Source: Rhypophila decipiens | Taxonomy: Eukaryota; Ascomycota; Sordariomycetes; Sordariales; Naviculisporaceae | Direction of reading: 5' to 3' | Length of the DNA: 64,000 bases | NCBI GenBank assembly: GCA_033297075.1 | Contig: MU858203.1 | Span: forward strand, 27,695-91,694 | Shown here: piece by piece, positions 53,854 through 64,000 of the stretch | Layout: every line of letters starts with the position of its first letter | How positions within the stretch are numbered: the first letter of the stretch is position 1 | Notes under the pieces: model-generated | Seen by the model: only the letters and a program-made list of their open reading frames with translations | What the model was told of the DNA's origin: nothing | Database searches by the model: none | Made by a program: the position numbers and the translations under genes

Positions 53854-55682
53854 ATGTCTGGCTCACCTGACAAGCGTTCCAATGAGGAGGCGGGCCTCAA
53901 GCCCGAGGTCTATGATAACGGAAATGGCTTCAGCGAGGTCGTCGGCGCTGTCACCGAGGAGAAGATTGTGTACGACGACTCGAGAAAGCTCGGCATCACG
54001 GGCTCTGTGTTTTTGATCCTGAACAAGATGATTGGGACGGGTATTTTCTCCACCCCCTCGAGCATCTTTGCTGCTACCGGATCTGTGGGCATCAGCTTGC
54101 TCCTGTGGGTGATTGGTACGTTTTGTTCAAGTCCTCTTTTCTGCTGAACTGCCTCGACGAGGTTTTATCATCGAGGTTTCTCTTCTCCTAACCGCGCATC
54201 GCTGGGATAGGTGGCATCCTTACTTTCTGCGGGCTCAGCGTCTGGCTCGAATACGGACTCGCCATCCCCCGCTCCGGAGGTGAGAAGAACTACCTCGAAC
54301 ATGTCTACCGACATCCGAAATACCTCGCCACCTGTGTTTTGGCATCTCAGATGATTCTGCTCGGATTCTCGTCGGGAAATGCTCTCGCTTTCGGCCGCTA
54401 TCTCCTGTACGCTGCAGGCAACGAGCTCAAGGACAGCTACAAGGCCCGCGGAATCGGCGTCGCCTGTGTCACCTTTGCTACCCTTCTCCACTCGGTCGCT
54501 CCAAAATGGGGCGTGCGCTTGTTCAACGTGCTGGGAGTGTTCAAAGTCGGCGTGTTGCTTTTTATTGTGTTTTCTGGCTTTGCCGCCCTGGCAGGCAGGT
54601 TGCGGATTGAGCCGCCAAACAACTTTGAGAACGCGTTTGCGATCGAGAGCGGCGAGGGATACAGCGGCGGAGGTGCGTATGCATATTCCAACGCGCTGCT
54701 AAACATCATCTACAGCTACAAGGGCTGGGAGAACGCCAATTACGTGCTCAGCGAGATCAAGGACCCCAGGCGGACCCTGACAATTGCCGCCCCGTTGGCG
54801 GTCGGTGGCGTGACCATCTTGTACGTTCTTGCCAATGTGGCCTACTTCGCGGCCATTCCCAAGAGTGACCTGGCAACCTCGGAGGTCATTGTTGCAGGGC
54901 TGTTCTTCAAGAACGTCTTTGGAGACGGAGCCGGTGTTAGAGTCCTGCCCGTGTTTGTGGCGCTGAGTAATCTAGGCAATGTGCTGGCCGTCAGCTTTGC
55001 GCACGCGCGCGTGAATCAAGAGCTGGGAAAAGAAGGATTGCTGCCGCTGAGTCGGTTCTGGGGATCAAACAAGCCGTTTAATTCTCCGGCTGCTTCGGTG
55101 AGTTTATCCTCTTTTGTTCCGGGGTTCCCCCCTGATGACGGGTTTGCTGACATGTCTCCAAAAACCAGCTTTTCCTCCACTGGCTCGTGACAGTCATTGT
55201 CCTGTTGGCTCCTCCGCCTGGCCCCGCGTACAACTTTATCGTCAACCTGTAAGTCTCAAACCACCCGTCGTTCAAGATTGTGAGACTGCAACTAACAATG
55301 CGCCCATCACAGATACACCTACCCCGGCGCCTGGATCAACAGTTTCGTCGCTGGCGGCCTCATCTACCTGCATTACAGCAAGAAGGAGAACTGGACCTCG
55401 GGTTGGCACACGTACCTGCCAATCATTGTCGTTTTCCTCCTCTCCAACGCGTTCCTGGCCCTTGTGCCCTTCATCCCTCCCGATGGAGACTGGAATGCCG
55501 ATGGATACCCATACTATGTCTTCCCCGTCGTCGGCGTTGTCGTCTTGCTCATTGGCGCCGCTTACTGGGCATTGTGGACCAAGTTTTGGCCTGCCGTTCG
55601 GGGACACAAGATTGTCTCGGAGCGCGTTGTTGACGAGACGGGTGCCGAGGTCATTCGGTACCGGAAGATCAAGACTACATAG
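53854..55682 (+). CDS. mup1: High-affinity methionine permease-like transporter (APC/LAT type)
   Basis: Model: exons 53854-54115, 54211-55097, 55169-55248 and 55313-55682, 532 aa. All introns are GT-AG with phases kept. An acidic N-terminus precedes GITGSVFLILNKMIGTGIFSTPSSI, the helix-1 unwound G-x-G-x-F motif of APC transporters. IYSYKGWENANYVLSEIKDPRRTL is the helix-6 region typical of MUP1-like permeases, and helix 8 holds VLPVFVALSNLGNVLAVSFA. About twelve helices are seen. The protein takes up methionine (and possibly cysteine) at the plasma membrane by family knowledge. The N-terminal Lys-bearing acidic tail could serve ubiquitin-dependent endocytosis as in yeast Mup1, which is inference. 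Confidence 0.88.
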
Positions 55683-56973
55683 GGTGCCGGATTGACGGAC
55701 GGTTCACTTTGGTGATGTTGGCTCGTGGGTGGTCGCTGATCCTTTCATAGGGCCACAGCTTCCGACTATGGCCGTACTGGATGAGTCTGTGGTGGTGTCT
55801 GGAGTTGAGGATAATGGTGAAAATACCCCGCATCGTTTGCTTCTTTTGTGCTCTGAGCCTTCTGCGCTCTGGTCCCTTCACCGCGTGTTGTTGTTGGTTT
55901 CTAGGGGCAGCAAATGCACCAGGCCAGACCAACGTTTATCAATGTAATTAGTTTCCTTTTTCTGCCACAACTCGAACTATTACCACGTTGCCGGTGTATC
56001 CCTTGTTCGTCGGATTACTTGACATGTCGGTATGCTTGTGAGAACGAGGCAGAATCTTGTTCTTGGTTGAAAATGACGCCAAGGTGGATTCGGGTCTCCC
56101 CACGCTCGAATATATTTCCTAAAAGGCTGCCTATTAAGCTATAATCTCAATGTCCCCACGCTCTGAACTTGATTAATAACAAACCAGAACTTGAAACTGT
56201 CATTCTTTTCAAGACGGCGAGAGCGAATTTCAAGACTTTACAGTCCATTTATTCCTTTGCTTACTTGACAATACAGCAGTCACGTATCAGTAACTCTAGA
56301 TGTCCATCCTCGATGAATCTATGCCCGTCGTCATCCTGGTTCTGAACTTTGAACTTACGCAAGTCTCGAAGCTGTTGTACGCTAACCCACTAGCAAAGAA
56401 ATAAACAACTGTTTGGAAGAACGGGTTTTGTTCTGCGATCACCTGCTTGACTTAATGTCGAGAAAAATGTTGATTATGTAAGCCATCACCATAATACGGG
56501 GCGCGTATCCTTGATTACAAGGCTGTCAAAAATTAGTAATTATCCCCGGACTTGGCGTTCTTGAACAATATTGGCACCTTGCAGCATGTATTGAATGGTT
56601 GCTAGGCTCCCCCACTTCTTGTCTGCTGGTTAATGATTCCCCTACCTGTACTCTGTATACACTCTCTTCACCCATGAGCCTTCCGTGCTTCTTTCTTCAG
56701 GTCCCCAAGATTAGACAGTGATGCCTACATTATTTGTTCTCTCAGCTCTCTTCTAAAACCTCTTGATATCCAACTCGTCGACTATCCTGGCATCCGTCGC
56801 TCTGCGGTGCCTTCCCAGTTTTGACGAGGTATCGGTAGCGGTATGTTGAATGTTCTAGCCCCCGTCATGTGTTATCCCACTCTGACTTGAACCCGGGCCG
56901 AGTCCAAGATGACAGCACCTAATGTATTGACTCTCTCTCAACTTCAAGTCTCGTGTTACCTCCCTTGTCAAAA
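55683..56973. other. Intergenic region, no gene seen
   Basis: 1.3 kb, AT-richer than neighbours between 55950 and 56600. The 13-mer AACTTCAAGTCTC at 56940-56952 is shared with 34355-34367. No gene was accepted. A first exon of the next gene may lie here. Confidence 0.5.
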
Positions 56974-57670
56974 ATGCCATTCTGGATGGTACCTGGTAGG
57001 GCACCACGCAGGACTGACAATATCGATATTGCTTCCCTTAGCGCCAACGTCTCTCGTCCTAGAATGGCGGACATCCTACACGTCCTTCACCTTCACGCCC
57101 TTGCCAATAGCGTTGAGACGGCCTGCCTAAACGGCTCGGTTTACTTTGAAAAGTACGATATCTGTATGGGGGAAGGACGGCCAGATATCAGCCGTGGTCT
57201 GCCTTCTCTCGGTGAATGGAACCAGACGCTGAAGGAGTCTTTTCACCGCGCCGTCTACCGTGTTCTTCTGGCTGGTCCCGTGGTTGCTGGATGGTACCTT
57301 GAACCCTTCTCTACTAATAGTACCCCCAACATACTTCCACCAGATGTGCCCCCCAATTTGCGAATGTTTGACGGGGGTGGCATACAAGTACCTGGCCAAC
57401 ATAATACGCAGACGCAGCTTTCGTGATCGAATAGCACATGGCCGAGACGGAAACGAGGAGGACCTCGAGCCTCTGAACGTCTTTCCGCACTGGCCACAAT
57501 CCAGCGCAACAACTGCCATCATTCTCGGTGTCTACCAACTACATGACAGCACTATATTCGACGACGGCATGGTTCACCGCCAAAGCAGCTGGATTGGGTT
57601 ATTGACGCCCACCTCCGAGTCGCCCGGATATTCCTATCGTCTGAGCGGATGTAATGACTATGTTGGTTAG
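56974..57670 (+). pseudogene. Hypothetical gene broken by a frameshift at a G5 run
   Basis: From ATG 56974 the frame gives MPFWMVPGRAPRRTDN, then PRMADILHVLHLHALANSVE, CLNGSVYFEKYDICMGEG and VLLAGPVVAGWYLEPFS. This composition is clearly protein-like and recalls large fungal families of unknown function. At GGGGG 57373-57377 the sense passes to the +1 frame (GVAYKYLANIIRRRSFRDR, then LEPLNVFPHWPQSS) and ends at TAG 57668-57670. No intron of suitable phase spans the point. One extra G explains it. The 5' end is uncertain because the frame continues upstream without an earlier ATG. Confidence 0.5.
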
Positions 57671-58329
57671 GTGTTCCGCTCAGCAAACCATTGCTGGTAG
57701 TAAAGATTAAAAAGGAGCCTCTCTGCCTAATGGAATAAATGATAAGGGGAAATTGAGCTAAATGGGTCAGGATCCTCGAATTCGAGGTTCAGCTTTAGGA
57801 CCTCAGTCACCAAAGAATTATTGGTCATCGCAATTGAGGTCGCTTGTGCTTGTACTTCCTTTTGAATCATTCACAGATGAGATGAAAAGTTGGTTGCATG
57901 TGACCTAGGCACTTTTTCAATTTTAAGGTTCAGCACCAAAATATTTAAACTTTTCACCTTTCCGCACTCCAGGCACAAAAGTTCGCCAACAGCTCCTTGA
58001 AACTTGAAGCTCCGTTCTGGTTTACCTCTCTTCCAATTTTTACACCGACAGACACCAAGTCATCAACCTCGCTTGGTGCAATTGGCATTTGGCAAGCTCT
58101 TTCTTGATCAACTCGACTCCATCTGGACACCCAACCATCAGACTTTCGACAGATAATTGGAATCATTTTCCCTCCGAAGCCACAGCGGGACACACAGAAT
58201 TGCTGAACACTCTTCCCAACCCGCAACGAGTTCTTGAGCTTCGCGCCCCATTAGCTGCCCGTCTCCTCCACTACCCACACACACTTCCAAGTCAGTCGGC
58301 TATAACCAGACACAGGAACCCTTGGCAGG
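57671..58329. other. Intergenic region, no gene seen
   Basis: 659 bp. It is AT-rich at 57700-57960, then a CA/CT-rich leader runs into the next gene. Confidence 0.5.
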
Positions 58330-58983
58330 ATGACCACAAGCCAGAATATGGACTGGGAAAGCGACCGCACACCCCTCAAGCGCAAGATCAGCAGCGTCTG
58401 GGAGCCTATTGAAGATGATTGCGACATGGAATACGAAATCGTCAGTCACGACTGGAACACCTCGACAGCTGTCGCAGGCCGCCACGAAGAGAACGGGCAC
58501 GTTGTGGCTGCGGACGACTTCTTCGCAATGGCCGATGTTATGGACATCTCCGACGAAGCAGAGTCAATCGATCGCGAGCATGGAAGTTTCGGCATCTTTG
58601 ATAGCATGGAGCATCGGCATCCGAAGAATTTCATCATTAGCGACTGTGGCCGTCTCAACGACACAAATCTCGACGCCATGGACACGGAGAATCCTCGACC
58701 AACCAAGAAACCAAAACTTGAATTGGAAGTGGCCGAGTTGCCCAAGGTCCCTGAGATCAAGACCACGCAACAGGCCAAGAAAAGGCCAGGAAATCCGAGG
58801 CTGTGGAAAACGTGGAAGCCGCCTATGCACTGGCCAGACTTTATGGGCAGCTACTCATTCACCACGGTGCACGCTCTGATGCTGCTACCCGAGCCGACGA
58901 TGGGAACATTTCCCAGGGCTATACCGACGGCTCACATTGAAAGCCCGCTTCGCCGATGCCTTAATGCCAGCGGCGGCAATTGA
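58330..58983 (+). CDS. Hypothetical acidic protein, possible C-terminal frameshift
   Basis: 217-aa frame from ATG 58330 (AGGATGACC). The product is acidic and low in hydrophobic residues, with KRKISSVWEP and a nuclear-signal-like PTKKPKLELE. After the A4 run at 58780-58783 the annotated frame becomes unusual (PGNPRLWKTWKPPMHWPD). The alternative +1 frame reads RKSEAVENVEAAYALARLYG and ends at TGA 58938-58940, which looks more like a natural helix. A one-base indel or strain difference there is plausible. Family not recognised. A nuclear role is only suggested by composition. Confidence 0.5.
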   Translation: MTTSQNMDWESDRTPLKRKISSVWEPIEDDCDMEYEIVSHDWNTSTAVAGRHEENGHVVAADDFFAMADVMDISDEAESIDREHGSFGIFDSMEHRHPKNFIISDCGRLNDTNLDAMDTENPRPTKKPKLELEVAELPKVPEIKTTQQAKKRPGNPRLWKTWKPPMHWPDFMGSYSFTTVHALMLLPEPTMGTFPRAIPTAHIESPLRRCLNASGGN

Positions 58984-60350
58984 GAAGGCGTGGCTTCAAT
59001 GTAAATGAAGTCTAAAGGCTCATCTTTGAACATCCATGTCCATTCGACAACACCCCATCACACTACCACGACCATTTCGGCAATACGAGACAAAAGACTT
59101 TGTTGAGTATACGAAGGCGGTTGCCAACTTCTGCTTATTTGGCGGCAAATGAAGAGCTAACATACTTTCCCCTATATGCGTTGCTGGCCATGAATATTTC
59201 CACCCATATCTTCCGAGACTGATACTGCAGATTGCAGAAAGCCAGGCAGAGCCAGAGTTTAGAAGTAAAGACTGCCCCAGACATTCTTTAGTAGTATTGA
59301 TTGCATTTCTGTTCTTGATAGATTCCTTATCTGATGCCGACAGCGGAAAGCGCCAGCTGAAGAAGTGGCATGTGCCAGGAAAGCTCGTTGGCCAGGAAGA
59401 ATCAGGATGAAGACGTCAGGGTTCCTGGAAAGACAGTCTTTCAACCACAAGCCATCGACGACGACTATAGGTCAGAGGAGCCACACACGTCACATGGAAG
59501 TGGGAACAGTGGATGGCCTGGGCCCTGGGGAGAAGTTCCTACTGACTGGAGCCCGCGATTACAAACAAATCGTCATATGTATATAGGAACAATGCCAGTT
59601 GTGTCTCTCTATCACTGCGATAACCACGTGTAGCATATCTGTTTGTTTCGACCTGATGACTTCGGTGGTATCTTCTGACGGTTAAACTTGCAGACTGAGA
59701 GCTGCATCTAGATCAACAAGGTTAGTCTCCTAGATTTGTGCCGAGAAGTTCAACCTTATTTTCAGTGAGATGGGTGAGAAGTCTTCTCGCCACCACCGTC
59801 ATCGCGTCATCGGCAGGGATGATGGCTTTCGATATACCGAGTTCCGGCTTATCACTGGCCGCGCCACGCCAAAGTTTAGGATAGAGACTTTTGAACTCAG
59901 TCCGCAGACCCAAATTCCACCACCAGCGACGCAACACTCGGCTATTCTCTTGTCCAAGCACCTCCGAAATCATTCTTGTTGCTCCTCATCAACTTTACTT
60001 CAAGCAATCTTAGCCATTGCACCTGAAATACCTACCAGACAGACAGAGAACACACACTTTGCGCGACCAAAGCAAAAGAACGACAGACCCGCAGACTCCC
60101 AGCGCCCAACAGAAATGCCGCATCCAGCAGGGTGCTTTGGGGTGCAAGAGTCGTTGAGAGGGTACGTGAGGCCTCAAAGGTCCATTCAGGTGTTTTGCAA
60201 CAGATATTAACTGGAACAGCGCCGGCCCCGCCGCGCTCGCTAGCCAGAACCAACTTGGCAAATGCCTACAAGATGCCACGATTACGTCGGAAAAGCAACG
60301 CTCGGAAGCTCGACTAGCCCATCCCCCTGTCGACGACACGCGCGCCGGAA
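58984..60350. other. Intergenic region, no gene accepted
   Basis: 1.37 kb. The longest frame (59770-60210) lacks any conserved feature. A leader with CAGACAGA repeats lies near 60039-60050. Confidence 0.5.
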
Positions 60351-61352
60351 ATGGTGATGGAGGCGGAAGAGACTCAGAGGTTCTTACTTCTTAGGATGCC
60401 GAGGGGAGCGAAGCGTTACTTGAACGTCGACTGCTTGATGCCCTGGCGCCTGGATGAGAGAGGCAATCGTGAACAAGCTGAAGCGGCATCCCCAGACTGT
60501 CCCGACATGCCAGTGGTAAAGCGCAGAAAATTGAACGTCAAAACTCGAAGCCAACAATCGCAAGAGCCTGGCTGGCCAGACGACACACTGTTGTACCCGG
60601 GGCAGCCACTGAAAACTGACTACTGGACCATGATCTCTTACGAGATTGGACCTGGGGGACATACGGTCACGGTGACTGCACCCGGGAAGAAGCCTTTCTG
60701 TATCACGATTGGGCCCGGGGGAAAGCCCGCCACTCGGATGATCCCAGAGAGCAAGCCTGTTGAACTCGGCGCTTCTCCTCCTCCTCCTCCTCCTCCTCCT
60801 CCTCCTCCTCCTCCTGCTCCTCCTCCTCGTTCGCCAGGTAAAGGCCGGCGGCTTAGAGCAAAGAAACGCGGCAAACTTGCACTTGCCCCAAAATCATCCG
60901 AATCGAAACTACTAGTATCAGGCTCTCCTGACAAGAATCCCTCCGCTCCAGACACCGCGAACAAACCAAAGGAACGGCTCAAGCTTGCGCCTACCCAAAA
61001 ATCACCCGAATTAAAATCATCAGTCGCTGCCGGTCGCGCAGAACTAAAAGCCAAGGACAAGGAACAGTGCAAGACCAAAAAGCGGCGTCCCGACCAGAAT
61101 CGGCAAAACAGGTTGCCCAGGTTGTCCGAGCGGCTTATCACCGCACTGGCCGATCCAGAGTTGAGCAGAACTGTCAAACCCCGACAAGGCATGAACTACG
61201 CCTGGCTCACCATTCCTTACAGTTGTAGCACGGCTTTGACGGCCGTAAAATGGAGGGGCTTCATCCGCGCGTGGGACCCGTGGGAGGTTCGTTGGAAACC
61301 TGTCCCTGGCAGAAGTCCCCTCTCCAAGGTACAAAATGCCGATGAGATTTAA
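60351..61352 (+). CDS. Hypothetical basic protein with poly-proline run
   Basis: 333-aa uninterrupted frame, start ATG 60351 (GGAAATGG). The N-terminal half holds VVKRRKLNVKTR and a compact segment (YWTMISYEIGPGGHTVTVTAPG, then FCITIGPGGKPATR) with two similar GPGG turns. A 13-Pro run follows, encoded by a CTC microsatellite, then a Lys/Ser/Pro-rich basic region with repeated KLAxxxKSxE units (KLALAPKSSE and KLAPTQKSPE). No family is recognised. The basic, repeat-bearing composition suggests a nuclear or nucleic-acid-associated protein. It could also be a rapidly evolving lineage-specific gene. Confidence 0.55.
   Translation: MVMEAEETQRFLLLRMPRGAKRYLNVDCLMPWRLDERGNREQAEAASPDCPDMPVVKRRKLNVKTRSQQSQEPGWPDDTLLYPGQPLKTDYWTMISYEIGPGGHTVTVTAPGKKPFCITIGPGGKPATRMIPESKPVELGASPPPPPPPPPPPPPAPPPRSPGKGRRLRAKKRGKLALAPKSSESKLLVSGSPDKNPSAPDTANKPKERLKLAPTQKSPELKSSVAAGRAELKAKDKEQCKTKKRRPDQNRQNRLPRLSERLITALADPELSRTVKPRQGMNYAWLTIPYSCSTALTAVKWRGFIRAWDPWEVRWKPVPGRSPLSKVQNADEI
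60775..60814. repeat. CTC/CCT microsatellite encoding poly-Pro
   Basis: About thirteen perfect trinucleotide units inside the coding frame. Indels of whole units keep frame. Confidence 0.88.
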
Positions 61353-62007
61353 GTCGATATGCGGCTCCAGGCCAAAGGAACAAAATGAAGATGATGACAT
61401 TGCTTTTCGGCTTTGTCGGTGATTTCTTTGGAGAGATATTGGCGACAAGGCATAGACACTAGGCAGAACCAACTGCTGCGTCATTCATTGCCTATTATGA
61501 CCACAGGAATCAAGTCGGTTAGGTGGTGATATTGATGCCCGTGCCAGGTTCCATTTTCCTGGGCATCAGCTGTGGCTGAGTGGACTCGGAACTCTGTTGA
61601 CAACTTCCCACTCCTAATACGCCACTCTACGCCCTGAGATCGTTCAGGTTGACTAGTGGTGGTTCATGAACCTGAACATGGGTTAGCTGTTGGACATTCT
61701 CGTCTTGGTGGCGGTTTCACAAGCGTATAGAACGTATCGAGGCACGTCAGCAGCGTATTCGCTACATGATTGTGGCTGTGCCACGCTGCGCTTCAGACAG
61801 CGTCAGCCTTGGGATTCGCTCTGTCCAGGGGCGAAAAGCACCATGTGTAAGCGTCATGGAAAACATGAAAATGTATATAAACCCTGTTGAAATCTCTTTT
61901 TGCAGTCAATGTCAGTTAGCATCTTCAATCGTCACCGACACTCTGCTTCTTATTGAACTTGAAGTCCATCCGTATACCTATCTCACGAACCTCAAGTAAT
62001 CGACACC
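61353..62007. other. Promoter region of the cupin gene
   Basis: 655 bp without a gene. An exact AACTTGAAGT is at 61956-61965 in the cupin leader. Confidence 0.55.
61874..61881 (+). promoter_or_regulatory. TATA box of the cupin gene
   Basis: TATATAAA lies 127-134 bp upstream of ATG 62008. Confidence 0.5.
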
Positions 62008-62796
62008 ATGTTCACCAAGTCCATCATCGACATTGTTGCAGCCGCCCTGGCCTTCTCTTCTGTCGCGGTCGCTGCGCCTGCTTCGGTTCCCCAGCTGAGC
62101 ACGTCAGCCCAGCTACAACTTGCCGATACGTACGTGGCATCCATTGTCGCAATGCCCACGCCCATGCGAAGTCACAGCTAACATACTGCCAACCGACCTT
62201 CAGTGCCACAGACCGATACTCCATCCTGACCAAGGACAAAGACTTTGTCTATGACTTCACCGACGCACCCTTCCCGCTGGCAAACCGCAAGTTCTTTCCC
62301 GCCCTGACCGGAACTGGTCTGGCTATTGCGCCGGCCGTGTTTCCTGGTAAGCTGTCTCTCATCGGTCCAAACCGAGTAACAATACTGACAAGTCCATAAA
62401 TAAGCATGCTCGATCGCATCTCTGCACATCCACCCGCGCTCATCGGAGATATTCTACGTCGTCTCAGGCAGCGTCGTCACGCGCATGATTCCCGAGACCG
62501 GGGCGCGAGTGGTCAAGAACACCCTCACGGCCAACCAGACGACCATTTTCCCTCAGGGGTCGCTGCACATGCAGATGAACACCGAGTGTGAGCCCGCTGT
62601 CATCGTTGCGGCCTTTTCATCCGATGATCCTGGGGCGACGTTGGTCATCCCGGCTGTTTTTAGTCTGGATGATGAGCTTGTTTTGGATAGCTTTGCGGGG
62701 TCGCTGAGCAAAGAGGATTTGGACAAGATTCGGACTGTCATTCCCAGGGGCCCTCTTTTTGAGGTGGAGGAGTGCAAGAAGAAGTGCAATGTGTGA
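62008..62796 (+). CDS. Secreted germin/spherulin-like cupin
   Basis: Model: exons 62008-62129, 62204-62346 and 62405-62796, 218 aa. Introns are GT-AG of 74 and 58 bp with phases kept. A signal peptide (MFTKSIIDIVAAALAFSSVAVAAP) precedes a single cupin domain. Motif 1, LHIHPRSSEIFYVVSGSV, supplies H-x-H and the Glu, and motif 2, FPQGSLHMQMN, supplies the last His. These metal ligands match Cupin_1 (germin, spherulin) proteins. SLDDELVLDSFAGSLSKED is a typical C-terminal helix. In fungi such proteins are extracellular and of varied or unknown activity (manganese binding, oxalate oxidase or superoxide dismutase in plants). CKKKC ends the chain. The gene has a TATA box and a compact leader. Confidence 0.9.
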
Positions 62797-63236
62797 TCGG
62801 GAGCTGGGATGTGTCTGAGGCTTTGAGAATGGTGTTCTGTTGGATTTGGGTTCGTGAATGGACGTGAAGAGGCGGGGACCTTGAGAGAGAAGGTCCACAC
62901 TGCAGTGGTGTGTCAATACGTGTTTCCCGGCCAAAGATGTCGTCATTGTTGTCTAGAATTGTTTCCTTACCTGCATTGCTTTTGCAGATTAATCCAAAAC
63001 ACTCTTTCAGACCATCCCCTTGCGCCTTGGGACACCATTCTCTTGACACTTCAAACGTACAAGCCGAATCAAGAATAAGCCTCCAGTCGCGATCCTCTCG
63101 ACCAGGCCAGATTCCATCGCCAGCTCGTGGATCGGAGGAGTGTGCGAATCAGTTCCAGCTGACGCGAAACGCGATGGTCGTCCGATTGAAGAATTCCTAA
63201 ATCGCCCGTTCAACACGAGGCCAGCCACTTGAAGCC
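62797..63236. other. Intergenic region, no gene seen
   Basis: 440 bp. It may hold the first exon (signal peptide) of the GH16-like gene. None could be defined. Confidence 0.45.
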
Positions 63237-63845
63237 ATGAGATGGCCAGGATGGCTCCCCCAAAGCTCGGGCAATGATTTCAAATTTGCGTCAGACCGGC
63301 GCTGTCCCATTGGGCACAACCGCGGGGCTCCTGGAAGGGAGGGAGGATTCTACGCCCAAATTGTCTCACCCCCGACAGCTGGATCGTCAGGGGTAATCTC
63401 CAGCCTCCCGGAGCCCGATGCATTCCGTGCCAAGGCTAGATCACTGCTGGGTACTGCTGTCCATGCATTTCCAGGTGGCCTTGGCGGGCCTGGTGGTGGT
63501 GGAAGAGCCGGGAAGGGTGAAGGTGGTGGTCCAGCCCACGGGGCCAAGGCTCACGGAGGCGGTCCCGGTGGTGGCGGTTACTCATCTGGACCATCGCACT
63601 CTGGACCTGACTGGCGGCCGTTCCTCGACTTGGACGAATCTCACCCTGAATGCCCGCCCGAGTTTCCAGAGATTCTCTTCTACGACAACTTTGCCAACTA
63701 TGCGCCAGGCTCTCAGCCCAGCCGCGACAAATGGCAGTATGATCTGGGACACAACTATCCGGGCGGCCCCGAATACTGGGGCACCTTCGAGATTCAGAGT
63801 TACACAGACGATGTCGAAAATATCGTCATTACTATTATAATTTAG
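63237..63845 (+). pseudogene. GH16-like glucanase fragment, cut at AT-rich sequence
   Basis: 202-aa frame from ATG 63237. A Gly-rich stretch (residues about 80-120) precedes PEILFYDNFANYAPGSQPS, KWQYDLGHNYPGG and YWGTFEIQSYTDDVENIVIT, the opening strands of fungal GH16 beta-glucanases. The catalytic E-x-D-x-E motif should come about 80-100 residues later, but the frame ends at TAG 63843-63845, right after sense changes to the AT-rich run starting near 63826. The gene therefore lacks its catalytic half in this window. No signal peptide was seen, so a 5' exon may be missing too. An intron across the AT-rich DNA is possible but no good acceptor was seen before the window ends. Confidence 0.6.
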
Positions 63846-64000
63846 TTAATAAATAACCCCTATAAGATAGAAGTATATATAATTAGGAATTAAATATAAA
63901 AGTACTAACGTGCGTGATAAGCGAGTGTCGCAGACAAGCGAGTGTCGCACTTTTCACAACCCACCACATCTATCCTCAATTACACAACCACAACACTAGG
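63826..64000. mobile_element. AT-rich, repeat-like sequence at window edge (possible transposon end)
   Basis: About 80 bp of roughly 80% A+T (63826-63905), followed by a 17-bp-period direct repeat (14-bp AAGCGAGTGTCGCA at 63919-63932 and 63936-63949) and a CA-rich leader. This interrupts the GH16-like frame. The composition and short repeats resemble the ends of fungal DNA transposons, but no transposase is visible before the window ends. Confidence 0.4.
63919..63949. repeat. Two direct 14-bp repeats
   Basis: AAGCGAGTGTCGCA occurs twice, separated by GAC. Confidence 0.9.

Noticed and set aside
59770..60210. 146-aa plus-strand frame
   Set aside because: His/Ser/Pro-rich chance translation in a leader-like region with no conserved motif.
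1..64000. CRISPR arrays, insertion sequences, bacterial operons
   Set aside because: Intron-containing fungal genes throughout. No spaced repeat array or bacterial signals were seen.

Overview
The window is nuclear DNA from a filamentous ascomycete, most likely a Sordariomycete. The genes are split by short introns (about 50-200 bp) with GTRNGT/CTRAC/YAG-type signals. Both strands are used with no operons. The content is typical of a saprotrophic or plant-associated mould: a HET-domain protein, a multi-LysM protein, CE5 esterases, GH43 and GH16 enzymes, Zn2Cys6 motifs, MFS/APC/SulP transporters and lineage-restricted hypothetical proteins. The nearest taxon cannot be fixed by eye. All exon models were built by hand from reading frame, splice signals and family motifs. 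There is no transcript evidence.

Layout. 1-10.8 kb: 3' end of an ADP-ribosylglycohydrolase, a SulP/STAS anion transporter (-), a modin-like membrane-anchored protein with a GC-AG intron, and the checkpoint protein Ddc2/Rad26/ATRIP (-). 12-22 kb: CDP-diacylglycerol synthase, a 77-residue EF-hand protein with a one-codon first exon, an APC permease, a DHA-type MFS pump (-) and an archaemetzincin-like metalloprotease (-). 22-25 kb: a decayed head-to-head pair, a seven-LysM gene (5'-truncated, with an in-frame TGA) and a frameshifted secreted protein. 26-43 kb: a plant-polymer and secretion stretch with a CE5 acetylxylan-esterase-like enzyme, a kelch protein with one TM helix, a GH43 beta-xylosidase of bacterial type, a four-TM protein, a zinc-ribbon protein, a DUF4360-like secreted protein and a second CE5 enzyme with a GPI-like tail. 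43-52.6 kb: a disabled hypothetical gene, a Zn2Cys6-HET fusion, and a 1027-residue coiled-coil protein with Leu-Pro octapeptide repeats. 53.8-64 kb: a methionine-permease-like transporter, a frameshifted hypothetical gene, two weakly characterised nuclear-looking proteins, a secreted cupin, and a GH16-like gene that stops abruptly in AT-rich, repeat-like sequence at the window edge.

How the genes relate. Housekeeping genes (Ddc2, CDS1, archaemetzincin) are interleaved with accessory genes. The GH43, both CE5 enzymes and the GH16 fragment could all act on plant or fungal wall polymers, and a GGCTAAA element (XlnR/Xyr1 type) lies upstream of the GH43. At least three genes carry apparent disabling lesions, and two or three further reading-frame breaks lie at or near homopolymer runs. 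The window therefore holds either real gene decay, consensus-sequence errors, or both. The most unusual items are the Zn2Cys6-HET fusion, the octapeptide-repeat protein, the LysM array with one precise Cys-to-stop change, and a recurrent quasi-palindrome ACTTSAAGT.
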